Assembly (NCBI GenBank): GCA_014529385.2 | Contig: JABFUD020000270.1 | Span: 1-57,170 of the forward strand | From: Adiantum capillus-veneris | Lineage: Eukaryota > Streptophyta > Polypodiopsida > Polypodiales > Pteridaceae | Direction: 5' to 3' | Length of the DNA stretch: 57,170 nt | Shown here: positions 44,560-54,425 of the stretch, one piece after another | Layout: each line of letters begins with the position of its first letter | How positions within the stretch are numbered: the stretch's first letter is position 1 | Made by a program: the position numbers and the translations under genes | Notes under the pieces: generated by a model | What the model saw: the letters and a program-made list of their open reading frames with translations, nothing else | What the model was told of the DNA's origin: nothing | Databases searched by the model: none

Positions 44560-47412
44560 ATGAAAAACACTTTTACTTCTTCTTCAGCTTCAACCAGCAA
44601 TGTTGATGACTCTCAGGTACGTCTTTTCGATCCTTATTTCTTTTCAGTAGCTAGTAGTAGTCATAATTTGTATCAAGAAAGATTTAAGTTTTTAGCTAAG
44701 TCTAATTTGAAGAATTTGCATGTTTTTGGTGATGGTCCTATTCGTTGGGCTTCTTTTAAAAATGTCTTAGTTAGTACTCATTACACAAGTTCTTCCATAA
44801 AAGCCCTCAATCGTTTGAGGCGTGTAAGAAAAAAACATCTTGCGGTAGATCGTCCTCTAAGTCCGGTTCATACCTCTCAAGTTATTTATGTTATTTATAA
44901 TATTCACGATAGTTCTATGATGTATGTTACTATGTTGGCCAAACCTTTCGAACAGCTTTTGTCCGTTTTCAGGAACATGTAAGAGAAGCGAGAAAAGTTC
45001 AAAGTAAGAGCACTGTACGTGAAAGTGTGAAACCCTTGTATGCGGCAATAGCAAAACATGGGTTTGAGTCTTTCCGTTGTTTTCCCATTGAGCACATAGA
45101 AGGTAATTTTAGAAACTCTAAAGAGTTCTATAAATCAGCGTGGCCTCGAGAGTTGTTTTGGATGAGAACTTTGCATACTTTTTTCCCTAAAGGTTTCAAC
45201 TTGAAAGGAAAGTCTTCTTTACGTAAAAATAAGACAATTTACCATAAGAAACCTATGCTTTGGCGAAGGCATCCCAAACCCGAGTTAGTTCTCCCTTCAA
45301 GTCAGTTTAAAAGAACTTAGATTCGTAAAGGTTCTCGTTCAGATCCGCCTTCTATCCTTGAAATCAATCTAGTTGTCTTGCACAACACTATTTCTAGTAG
45401 AGTACAAGGTCTCCCTAGGGCTTCAATCTCTAGAATTGAGAGTGATAACCCTTCTAACCATAGAATTTTTGCTTATAGAGATTTCAAACGGAGATTGATT
45501 TACCTATCTAGAGCCATGGAATTGGGTTCTTTTTCTTATAAATTATTTGAAAGGTATAATATAAGGATCCTGTTTAAGCTCTTGTATCCCCTTGAGAACT
45601 ACTCTTATGAAGATTTGGAGCTAAGAGAGTCTCATAGTACTCAACTTCGAGTACTGTTAGGCAAATTTCTGAAGTCCAAATGTCCTAGTCTGAAAAATCC
45701 CTTGGTTGGAAAGAAAGATTTGTTGATAACTATCTTTACCTCCCTTGACTTAGACAAGATTGGATTAAGCTCTATTTTGAGATCTCAAGAAGCTTTGGAT
45801 GCTCTCCCTCCTTGTGTGAGAAAGGTATGGAACCATCCTGTCGTAGCTTTCAAATATGTGAAAACTTTAGGACAAAAAGCTTTCAACTATAGTGACATAG
45901 GACGTAATCTTAAAAAGCAAGAGAGGCTAGCAATCTCAATTATTGATTACCCTTGTAGTAAAACTGTCTTTTCTTCTTACGTAAATGGAGCTTTGGGTCT
46001 TGTAGTTACTGCCGATTGTTCTATCCTTCCTTCGGATTCCTTGAAAGACCTTTTCTCAAGAGGTACTAAATATATGCTCCCTTCCTCAAACGACTCTTGC
46101 CTTCTCAAAGCCATAGAAAAAGGAATTTCTAGTTTCGTAGTAAAGTTTGAGGAGTCTTTAGGAGTTCAAGGTATTTTTATCCATTGGACTGTAATCCTCA
46201 AGAAAGCTTCTTTGAAATTAGCATCTTGCTCTCGGAAGGTTTCTTCAGGAAGGAATAGCTTATCTTCTTTTGATCGTGATGCTCTTAGGAAATTTCATCG
46301 CGATTTTGTAATCTCTTATGTAGATAAGTGCTCTAATAACTTTGTTGTTACGTGACATCAAGACTTTTGTAAGGCTTTTGGTTTTAAGTGCTAGCCTAAA
46401 TTACCTTTTTTATATACCGTTTGGAAGTTCCACAAGAACCCTATAAAGCCTAGATTTATAGCTGCTTCTTGTAACACCTCTTTGATCGAGGTTTCCAAAT
46501 GGCTTAGTTATTGTTTTAAAGCCATTTTACCTAGCGTAAATGAATTGTGGAAAAATATGCTAAAGGAAGCAGACGTACCTACCGATTCAAGTTGGATTTT
46601 AAATGATTCAGTAGGTGTGATTCTTGTTTTAAAGTTTTTGAACTCTTCAAGAAGCCTCAAGGAGAAATCTTCTCCTTTATGTCTCCAAACTTTTGACTTT
46701 ATAACGCTATACACGAAGCTAAATTTGGAGGACCTTAAATTTAGAGTCAAGTCTCTTATTTCAAAATTTTTTGCGTACAAGCTTGAGAAGGATAGGTACA
46801 AGGCATTGCTAGTAGAAAAGTGAGCCTTGAACTTTGACTTCTTATGGTTGAAAAATAAGAATGTAGATGTAGACAAAGGAAGAAAGAGATTCACTAGGAT
46901 TGTAGATGACATTGACATCATATCTTGGTTAGATTTTCTTTTGGACAATTTATATGTAACCATCAGTGACTCTCTTTTCAAGCAAACAATTGGTATCCCT
47001 ATGGGTACCAATTGTGCTGTTTTTCTTGCTAATTTCTCTCTTTTTACTTATGAGTTTGATTTTATGGAGCGTCTTGTCCTTGCTAACACTTGCCCAATAT
47101 TTTTGCACAAGTTATGCAAAGTAAGTCGCTTTGTAGATGATCTTTTTGTCCCTGACGTTCCTTCTTTTCAAGATTTTATGTACTTGAATTCGAGTTCTTT
47201 AGGCGGAGGAATTTATCCCAAGGAGTTTTGTGAACTTAACTGTACCACAAATAGTGATTGTTGTGCCTTTTTAGACCTTAAGATTTTTCAGACTCCCTTG
47301 GGATTAGAAGTAGATATCTATGATAAGCGCCTTGAACCAGAATATGCCAATCTAAAAATCATCCGTATGCCTCACATTTCTTCGAACATTTCTCTTTTAG
47401 CTAAGTACGGTG
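44560..47412 (+). pseudogene. Penelope-like GIY-YIG and RT ORF, 5' part
   Basis: Starts MKNTFTSSSAS. A GIY-YIG-like domain follows at about 44870-45210: VIYVIYN, MYVTML (YIG position), QEHVREA, LYAAIAKHGFESF and ELFWMRTLHTFFPKGFNL, with the conserved Glu in 'RELFW'. A one-base frameshift near 44965 splits it. A basic linker follows, then RT blocks typical of Penelope elements: VDKCSNNFVV, VWKFHKNPIKPRFIAAS, FDFITLYTKL (46691-46720), QTIGIPMGT (46983-47010), RFVDDLFV (about 47127) and FLDLKIF. After the frameshift all is one frame, with stops at 45318, 46353, about 46391 and 46821. Interrupted by Copia after YGV. Confidence 0.85.
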
Positions 47413-47604
47413 TGAAGGAGTACGAGCGGAAGTGTGACGCGAGAGAGTGTGCGAGAAGAAGAGCACGACGATATGGTAAACTTGTTCTACTGTAATGTGT
47501 AGAGCATAGTGAGTTCTTATTAGGTTTTCACAAAAGAATATGTGTACATACCTGGAGGCCCGTCCACTTACCTGGGCGACCATTTTGGGCTTTATACCCC
47601 AACA
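47413..47604 (-). repeat. Copia 3' LTR
   Basis: 192 bp. On the minus strand it begins TGTTGGGGTATAAAGCCC, so a TATA box is near the LTR start. Confidence 0.93.
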
Positions 47605-47633
47605 ACCTCCGACTTAAAGTCCAATGTGGTACT

Positions 47634-49468
47634 TTAAGTGTGAGAGAAGCTACTATACAAGCTAATATACAAGAGATGTAGAGAAGTGTAAGGAGCAGTA
47701 AGTTCACGTTTTATACCTTTTGACTCACAAAAGTCCTGAAAGGCCTTTGAAACATACTCTCCACCATTGTCAGTGCGTAAGCATTTAAGCTTCTTGCCAC
47801 TCTGATTCTCCACAAGTGTCACAAACGTTTTGAAAACACTAAACGCTTCATCCTTGTGCTTGAGAAAGTAAACCCATACTTTCCTCGAGTAATCATCTAT
47901 AAATGTCATAAAGTAAGAAGCTCCGTCTAGAGATAGGTTAGGCATAGGTCCACACAAATCACTATGAACAAGTGCCAATTGTGTATCTCTTCTATTGCTT
48001 CTATGCTTATGTGGCTGCTGTGTTTGCTTACCATACAGACAATGTTCACTGAATTCAAAATCATTAAATGACAAGCCAGGCAAATAACGAGAACGAGACA
48101 AGATTTCCATTCCCTTCTTGGACATATGTCCTAACCGGCTATGCCACAAAGAAACGTTCGGCTGTTCGGTTACATTGATTACATTTTTAGAGACATTTGA
48201 TACATAAATCATGTAAAGTCCTCCAGACTTTACTCCATGTGCTACTGTCATAGAACCCTTGGATATCTTCCACATATTCTGTCCAAAAGTGGTGACGTAG
48301 CCAGCATCATCAAGTAAACCTGTGTTGATCAAGCTCTTTGTAATTGCGGGAACATGTCTCACATTCTTCAGCATGAAAGAAGAGCCATTCTGAAACTTCA
48401 CCAACACCTAAGATCTCACATGTCTGCCCATTGCCTAGCCGAACATGATCTTTAGTGGTCACATAAGAGGTAAACCACTCCTTGTTTGGAGACACATGAA
48501 GTGATGCTCCTGAGTCTATAATCCAGTCACTCAGTGCATTTTCATCAAATGCTGTAAGAAGAGCTGAGTCCATTGTATTTTTCAAGAAGTAGATATCTCC
48601 TGACACTAGACTGTCATCCTCTGCAACAGTGTTTGTCACATTTATTTCTTGAATCTTCACTGAGGACTTGTTCTTCTCACCATGGTCTTCTGCTTTCTCT
48701 TTGCCTTTTTCTGCTTTCCATTCTCTGCAATCTCTTTTCATGTGACCCTTCTTGCCACAATGGTAGCATTCTATGTGACTCTTGCCTTTAGCACTGCGGG
48801 ACTTGCTACGAGACTGATCCCTCTTTCCACCTTTGTACTTTTCTTTGGTCCTTCCCCTGACAACTAAGGCTGTTCCTTTGCCTTTGTCCATTGTCTTTCT
48901 ATTGGTTTCTTCAGTAAGCAGACTGCCTTCTACACGTGCTATGGTCAAACCATCTGGAGGTGCAGAATTACTCAAAGCTGTGCGAAAAGTGTCCCAACTT
49001 TCCGGCAATGTGATCAACAAGAACATAGCTCTAACAGGTTCATCAAACTTGACACCTTGAGCTGACAACTGACTGTAGATGGTGTTGAATTCATTCAGAT
49101 GATTGGACATAGGTGTCCCTTCTTTCATCTTCAAGTCAACAAGCTTCTTAAGCCAGTATACCTGTGAAGCTGCACTCTGCTTCATAAAGATCACTCAGCT
49201 TTGTCCATGCTTGATAAGCCGACATCTCGTCTGCTACATTGAAGTAAACGCTTTCTGCCAAAGTCAGCATAATGGTAGAAAGTGCCAATTCATCCATTTC
49301 GCTCCATTCATCTTCGTCCATATCTTGTGGTTTTATCCCCTTGAGCTTTATAGGTTTTATCTGCTTCTTTTGTACCAACACATGCCAAATCTGCTTCTTC
49401 CACAATGGGAAATTGGTTCCATCCAGCTTCTTGATATTGTAAAGAGCAGTGTCCTGTGATCCAGCCAT
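47634..49468 (-). pseudogene. Copia gag-protease-integrase, truncated
   Basis: Start at the ATG ending at 49468 (MAGSQDTALYNIKKLDGTNF, a typical Copia gag opening). Gag continues after a frameshift near 49180 (VYWLKKLVDLKMKEG), zinc knuckle CYHCGKKGHMKRDC (about 48725-48770), protease motif DWIIDSGASLHVSP (about 48480-48525). After a second frameshift near 48405 come the pre-integrase LWHSRLGHMSKKGMEIL (about 48095-48150) and integrase core blocks VHSDLCGPMP, FIDDYSRKVWVYFLKHKDE and LRTDNGGEYVS. It breaks off after TAPYT; RT and RNase H are absent. Confidence 0.92.
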
Positions 49469-50550
49469 AGCTACGCTTCACAGTAGTTTACTTTCCTGGG
49501 AAAAATTTGGCAGAGTTTCTCTTGTAAACTGACCTCTGAACCAATATCAACCTGTCAAATGAACGAATAAAGCTTCAGATTCTGCAGAAATTTCGGCAGT
49601 CTTCATTGTAAAATGGCTCTGGTGTACTAAAAAACAGACCAAAAACAGCTCAAAAAACCATTGTCTCTCTAACACTGTAAGCTGTGGGTAAACCTGTCCG
49701 TCACCTGTACTGTTTCTCACTGTCCTGTCACCGTCCTGTAAGCTTAGATTGCGACAATGCCTCAACGGCAGTAAAGCAAAGATGCAATCCCAACTGTCTA
49801 ACTCACAGTCAATACATCCTAGCTGCCTATCTAAGGGTGCTCGAGGGATCGCTCCAAGACCTGTATCACCGAAAGGATCTCAACATTCGAGAATCCCCCA
49901 GCTCAATAAAACCTCACTCGACCCTCAACAAAGGCTGTAGTAAATCTGACAATACATAGACTTCCCACAAAGTCATACATCCACAAATTTCCCACTGTAT
50001 GCTGTAACCGCTGCGGCGGTTGTTTGCTACGTGACTCACAGCCAGCAAACCCTCAACAAACATACATCATCTCTGACAATACATCCCATGTGGAAGTACC
50101 TGCAATGTCAGGATGAAATCTGGAATATCAAGCAGCAAACATAAGCTACCTGATGAACTGGTGGATGTCGCCTACAGTCTGTGTGTAGGTGCGTCCGTGT
50201 CGTATGTGACACGCCTCCAAGAACTGTAAGCCGTCCTTCGTCGTGTAGATAGCCACAAATCAGCACTCTGGAAGTGCAGATATCCTCAGCACTTGCAGTC
50301 GTAGGCCGAAACCCCAAATTTGCAGAGTTGGATCTGCACCCGTCGAGACCACCTAGTCGAAAAATGGCCTGCGCAGAACTTTGTCGAAGCCGAACGGTGG
50401 CCGAGATGACCTCAGAATGAAATTCTGAGTACACCGAGTCCTTCGGGCTTTCCACAGGATTTGGGGCCGTGTCTTCGTCTGTTGAATTTCACTCCAATCT
50501 GAGCAGGTGACTCTGGCTACCTGCAAATGCTGCCCCGAGCCTCGATCTGA
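49469..50550 (-). other. Copia 5' leader
   Basis: About 1.1 kb of non-coding leader between primer site and gag; no significant frames. Confidence 0.7.
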
Positions 50551-50562
50551 GCCCTGATACCA
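50551..50562 (-). other. Copia primer-binding site
   Basis: On the minus strand TGGTATCAGGGC, one mismatch from the initiator-Met primer site, two bases from the 5' LTR. Confidence 0.85.
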
Positions 50563-50564
50563 AT

Positions 50565-50754
50565 TGAAGGAGTACGAGCGGAAGTGTGACGCGAGAGAGA
50601 GTGCGAGAAGAAGAGCACGACGATATGGTGAACTTGCTCTACTGTAATGTGTAGAGCATAGTGAGTTCTTATTAGGTTTTCACAAAAATATGTGTACATA
50701 CCTGGCGGCCCGCCCACTTACCTGGGCGACCACATTGGGCTTTATACCCCAACA
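50565..50754 (-). repeat. Copia 5' LTR
   Basis: 190 bp, partner of 47413-47604. Confidence 0.93.
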
Positions 50755-51007
50755 CGGTGTCATTTGCTCTCAGTTATTTAGATTTTCTCTTCTTTGTTCT
50801 AATAAATCTACTTTTGTTGCTCAATCTTGCCATCTTATTTCTTTACTAGTCGAAAAAGGATACTCATTCAAAAGAATCATGAAAAACGTTCGTTCATTTT
50901 TGCATCGTAGTAAGTTTATTTTTAATGTTTCTTCCTTTGGAATATTCAAGATAATCAGTAGTAAATTCAATAGAAGTGGGGAGCTAAAAAGCCCACTTAT
51001 TGTTTGA
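50755..51007 (+). pseudogene. Penelope-like RT thumb, 3' part of ORF
   Basis: Continues the broken ORF in the same frame after the Copia duplication: ICSQLFRFSLLCSN, AQSCHLISLLVEKGYSFKRI, ending SGELKSPLIV and TGA at 51005. The 'L..KGY...' pattern with basic residues fits the thumb end of Penelope RTs. No nuclease follows, which confirms that the GIY-YIG domain is only at the N-terminus. Confidence 0.85.
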
Positions 51008-51208
51008 CTTAATAACACCTTATGTTGTTGTTTTGATCTTTAGCGCTTCTAGTATTTTTAATATAGCTTGACAAATGCTAGCCTTTATCATGGCTGAGTA
51101 TGCCCATCACGTCCGGAGGGTGATATAAACTCAGCTCGTTGGTTTGTAGAGTACGTTCAAAGCATGAATGACCTCTATATAAACCTGCACCTACTCTTGG
51201 GCACTGAC
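51008..51208 (+). other. Structured 3' UTR of the Penelope-like element
   Basis: Contains nested inverted repeats: GCTGAGT with ACTCAGC (about 51090-51140) enclosing ATCAC with GTGAT, and CCTACTC with GAGTAGG (about 51189-51221) spanning the start of the right repeat. Confidence 0.6.
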
Positions 51209-51438
51209 GACGTGAGTAGGGATGTCATAGCTGTTGTCCAAGCTATGCATGATAAAGGTGATAATCTTATTCTTCCTGTTTGGACAAGCAGCAAAGTTGA
51301 GATCACATATTGTCAAGTTTGGTTCTTTGCTCTTCGTAGGTTTGTAGTAGTATTCATTTTTCGATTTCGTATTTAGCTTACATGAGGACTTAAGAATGTG
51401 TTTCGTTAGAAGTTGTTGTGTGAAGTTTGATTTCTAGG
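51209..51438 (+). repeat. Right 230-bp terminal repeat (pLTR-like)
   Basis: Same length as 44256-44485, two substitutions. Confidence 0.9.
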
Positions 51439-51714
51439 ATTAAGTTTTTAAGATGTCTTATCCTTTTTTTGCTTAAAGTTGAGTACTTGTTTAAGCCAAA
51501 TACTTTGTGTCAACTTATTTTACACATGCCTTTTCTGAAAACATTTTTAAGTTAATAATGTTTTGTTTTATTTAGTTTTGTTTCGTAGCAAACAAAGTGA
51601 TTTAGTTAGTTTGTTTGTTTGCTTGTTTTTCTTTTTCTTTTCTTTTCTTGTGTCCTTGCTTTTATAGTTTTATGAGTGCTTTATTCCCTCTTATAATTTG
51701 TGAGTTCAGACTAT
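51439..51714 (+). other. T-rich tail of the Penelope-like element
   Basis: Non-coding, very T-rich on the plus strand, ending where host integrase text resumes. Probably element tail; ownership is uncertain. Confidence 0.45.
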
Positions 51715-52431
51715 TCTGAACTTATGAAGGTATACCTTTTGAAATTGTTGAAGGTGGCAAAAAGGTTCCTCCCATTTTGTATACAAAGGACAAGAGCTTT
51801 GAGGGAGATCGATATGTTGAAAACATGGATGAAATGGAGAAGACTCGGGCAAAGCAGAAAAGGATTGTTGATCGTCACCGTCGTGAATTACTGTTTTCAC
51901 ATGGTGATTGGGTACTTTTACGGTCTGAAAAGGCAAGGTTAAAGAAGATGAAGGGCAAGGAAAGGTTATTCCGAAGCTCAGCATGCGTCACTATGGGCCT
52001 TTTCAAGTTCTTGATAAGATTAGTGATGTTGCTCATAGACTGAATTGCCTGACACTTCAAAGATTCATAATGCGTTTCATGTGAGTCTTCTAAGACCCTT
52101 TGTGGGTGATGTGCCAAAAGATATGTCATAAGAGGATCAGCCAAAGGTTGATGAACTTGATGAGATCCTGGTACGTGAGCAAATTTTGGCACATAAGGAA
52201 AGAAAAGTTAAGGGACAGGTTGCAAGACGCTATTTGGTGAAGTTCAAGAACTATCCACCTATGGACGCAAAGTGGATGGAAGAGCATGAACTGTCAGAGT
52301 TACCAATTGTATTGCAGCTTTATCTTGAGGCGTTTGGGTTACAGTCTACGTATGCCCCAACCCAACATGTTCAAAGCAGAGGTAATGATGGAGCTAGCAC
52401 ATCAAATGTACATGCGGATTCAATGCAATAG
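51715..52431 (+). pseudogene. Host Gypsy: integrase C-terminus and chromodomain
   Basis: Resumes with GIPFEIVEGGKKVPP and KTRAKQKRIVDRHRREL, HGDWVLLRSEKARLKKMKG, then after a frame change MRHYGPFKVLDKISDVAHRL, HNAFHVSLLRPFVGD, and a chromodomain-like tail VARRYLVKFKNYPP..AKWMEEHEL (about 52200-52300), ending at TAG 52431. Such C-terminal chromodomains are usual in plant chromovirus-type Gypsy elements and direct insertion into particular chromatin. About 25 residues expected between the previous host piece and this one are not seen. Confidence 0.88.
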
Positions 52432-52570
52432 AAGTGTGCATCGCTCTTCAAGTGTTAGATATTATGCTCACTTCTATCATAGATGAAAATGACAAAAGTA
52501 CGAAGGTCTCATTCAGTCATTTATGTTATGATCTTTCTTGCGGGTACATGCGATGATAAAAGCGTGCTAG
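52432..52570 (+). other. Host Gypsy 3' untranslated region, first part
   Basis: Non-coding; ends in GCTAG, the target site of the Cassandra-like element. Confidence 0.6.
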
Positions 52571-52772
52571 TGTAGGTCATGAGGGCAACAACTTCCCGGG
52601 AGGTCACCCATCCCAATACTGTTCCTGCGCATATGCGCTTAACTGTGACGTTCCACAATTGGTCTAGCCATCCAGACCCCAAAACCTTAAGGTGTTAGGG
52701 ACCTCCGGTCTAACCAATTTATGCAAGCCTCATGACACCACTTTGTCACCACAAGTTGGGCTTACCCCAACA
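52571..52772 (-). repeat. Cassandra 3' LTR with 5S-like region
   Basis: C-box-like segment at 52591-52613 and AGTTAAGCGC at 52635-52644 (minus). Differs from the other LTR by a few substitutions and a short indel. Confidence 0.92.
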
Positions 52773-52947
52773 ATCGCCCCCTTAAGCCAAACTTGGGACT
52801 TTCCTGTCCCCTTGAGTACCAACGTGTTCCGCCTTTTTCTAGGCTCAGAGGTTGAGAGCTTCAACGTGGCCGGGAGCTAGCTTAGAGGTTGAAGTCAACA
52901 TCAACATGTCCTGTTCCACGGACTCAGAGGTTGGACTTTGAACCATG

Positions 52948-52959
52948 GCTCTGATACCA
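52948..52959 (-). other. Cassandra primer-binding site
   Basis: TGGTATCAGAGC on the minus strand, two bases from the 5' LTR. Confidence 0.92.
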
Positions 52960-52961
52960 GT

Positions 52962-53169
52962 TGTAGGTCATGAGGGCAACAACTTCCCGGGAGGTCACCC
53001 ATCCCAGTACTGTTCCTGCGCATATGCGCTTAACTGTGACGTTCCACAAATTGGTCTAGCCATCCAGACCCCAAAACCTTAAGGTGTTAGGGACCTCCGG
53101 TCTAACCAATTTATGCAAGCCTCATAGATAGACACCACTTTGTCACCACAAGTTGGGCTTACCCCAACA
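52962..53169 (-). repeat. Cassandra 5' LTR with 5S-like region
   Basis: C-box-like segment at 52982-53004 and AGTTAAGCGC at 53026-53035 (minus). Ends CCCCAACA on the plus strand. Confidence 0.92.
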
Positions 53170-53235
53170 GCTAGCAACACAAAATCATCAATGGCATGTA
53201 TATAAGGCATGCAATCGAGGACGTTTGCGATTTCA

Positions 53236-53246
53236 AGAGGGGGGTA
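53236..53246 (+). other. Polypurine tract of host Gypsy
   Basis: AGAGGGGGGTA directly before an LTR-like start TATCACGAGG (family pattern usually TGTCACGAGG). Confidence 0.65.
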
Positions 53247-54357
53247 TATCACGAGGACGTGGCAACTGCTAACCTTAGTTGCTGGTTTCTTTTCCTGATT
53301 TTTGTTTAAGTTTTGGGACCCTCTTTTCTGAAGTTGCAAATGGCGGACACTATATGGCCAGTGTGAAACGGCCGACGGCTGAGAGTTTCACCCGCACACG
53401 AGAAGGCCTTGTCACCACGAGTTGGTCGGGCCGACCTGCATGGAATCCGAGTAGTAAAAAGTATGTCTAGGCTCTACTCAAAGTTTGAAGAGAAGATCAC
53501 TCGATAAACTAGGCTACATTGCATTTTTGGATGTGGTCTTAGTGGTGATAGATGGTTAGATGACCAGTGGAAGTGCCATGGAAGCATCTCCTAAAATCGA
53601 GGGAACTGCTATTTTGGGCTATGAAATCTGTTCGCGTCAGTAGCTCCAGAATGACAAGAGGAACATTTTATTACTCTGCCGCTAAGTCAACTGAGCAACC
53701 GGTTGTGAGTATCACAAAGTGATGACGTGGCTACCGACAGCAAAAACCCTAATTTTTGCCAAAAACCCTAAAAATCCTGCAAACCCTAATTTCTGCCAGA
53801 AACCCTAATTTTTGGAAACCCTAACCCTAACTGCTGGCTGAAACCCTAAGTGGCTGAAAAATCCTAAAAACTGGCGTTATTGCCACGTGGCAACAGTGTA
53901 CGGATTTTTTCAGAATTTACGGAAGCTGGGGAAAAGCAATCAGCGACGCAATTTGTGCAAGCTTTTTGCTACGCAAGTTGAGATAAGAGAGAGAGAATGG
54001 ATATGCTTTATTTTGCTCTCTCTTGAGATAGAGAGAGAGAAACTGCTTTTAACTGAAAGCTTTTGGGGCTTTGCTTTTGGGCATCCCTTGTAACCTTTAA
54101 ATTAGTGGTTTAGGCTCACTTCTCAGAGCATTTGGACGCAGAGTCTGAGAGTGAAACCCTAACCGTTCTCTTGTACTTTGACATTGATTAATACAAAAAG
54201 AAATACCGAAAGGGACGCCAGTCTTTGGGGCCAACATCTCTAGGCACGGAACTCCGTCGGGCCAGTGCAAATCTATTGTGATCTATGAACTGTTTTGAAG
54301 TGGTTATTTGGTGCTGTCGTGATTGATTCTTGACTTGGAGTGTCCAAGTCTGTTACA
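53247..54357 (+). repeat. LTR shared by host Gypsy and a following gag
   Basis: Its left side abuts the host polypurine tract, its right end CTGTTACA abuts a primer site, so it serves as 3' LTR of one unit and 5' LTR of the next. It holds six or more AAACCCTAA-type telobox motifs at about 53744-53850. Confidence 0.75.
53744..53850 (+). repeat. Telobox cluster (AAACCCTAA)
   Basis: Repeated AAACCCTAA / AACCCTAACCCTAA motifs separated by short spacers; plant telomere-like repeats within an LTR. Confidence 0.8.
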
Positions 54358-54358
54358 G

Positions 54359-54370
54359 TGGTATCAGAGC
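54359..54370 (+). other. Primer-binding site (initiator Met tRNA)
   Basis: TGGTATCAGAGC one base after the LTR. Confidence 0.92.
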
Positions 54371-54425
54371 ACGGCCGATTTCTCTTCTATGGGAAATCGA
54401 TCCCAATTTTTTTTCCGCGGCACCT

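Larger units (their letters stand above)
47413..50754 (-). mobile_element. RT-less Ty1/Copia element inside the Penelope-like ORF
   Basis: LTRs 47413-47604 and 50565-50754 begin TGAAGGAGTACG and end CCCCAACA on the plus strand. Exact CGGTG target duplications lie at 47408-47412 and 50755-50759. LTRs differ by about seven substitutions and a 2-bp indel (roughly 4%). Gag, protease and the first half of integrase are present; the rest of integrase, RT and RNase H are missing through one internal deletion, so it needed another element's enzymes or was deleted after insertion. Confidence 0.93.
44256..51714 (+). mobile_element. Penelope-like element, N-terminal GIY-YIG type
   Basis: A single ORF relic of about 1,030 codons (44560-47412 and 50755-51007) lies between two 230-bp direct repeats and interrupts the host integrase gene. 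GIY-YIG endonuclease comes first, reverse transcriptase second: the permuted order described for the Naiad/Chlamys clade, not the classic Penelope order with the nuclease at the C-terminus. The right end is set by where host sequence (GIPFEIVEG) resumes and is approximate. Without the Copia insertion the element is about 4.1 kb. No clear target duplication was found. Confidence 0.85.
52571..53169 (-). mobile_element. Cassandra: Cassandra-like TRIM with 5S rRNA-derived LTRs
   Basis: 599 bp in all, exact GCTAG target duplication (52566-52570, 53170-53174), two LTRs of about 202 and 208 bp, a 189-bp internal region without coding sequence, and a minus-strand primer site. Each LTR includes a 5S rRNA-like stretch with AGTTAAGCGC and GGATGGGTGACCTCCCGGGA on the minus strand, matching the A-box side and C-box of plant 5S genes. 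This combination defines Cassandra retroelements, known from vascular plants. Confidence 0.93.

Noticed and set aside
51204-51210. Hammerhead ribozyme core CTGACGA in the Penelope-like repeat
   Set aside because: The obligatory GAAA strand and cleavage site could not be found at workable spacing.
52583-53046. Genuine 5S rRNA genes
   Set aside because: Only the 3' part of 5S is matched, with substitutions, and both copies lie inside small LTRs with a target duplication.
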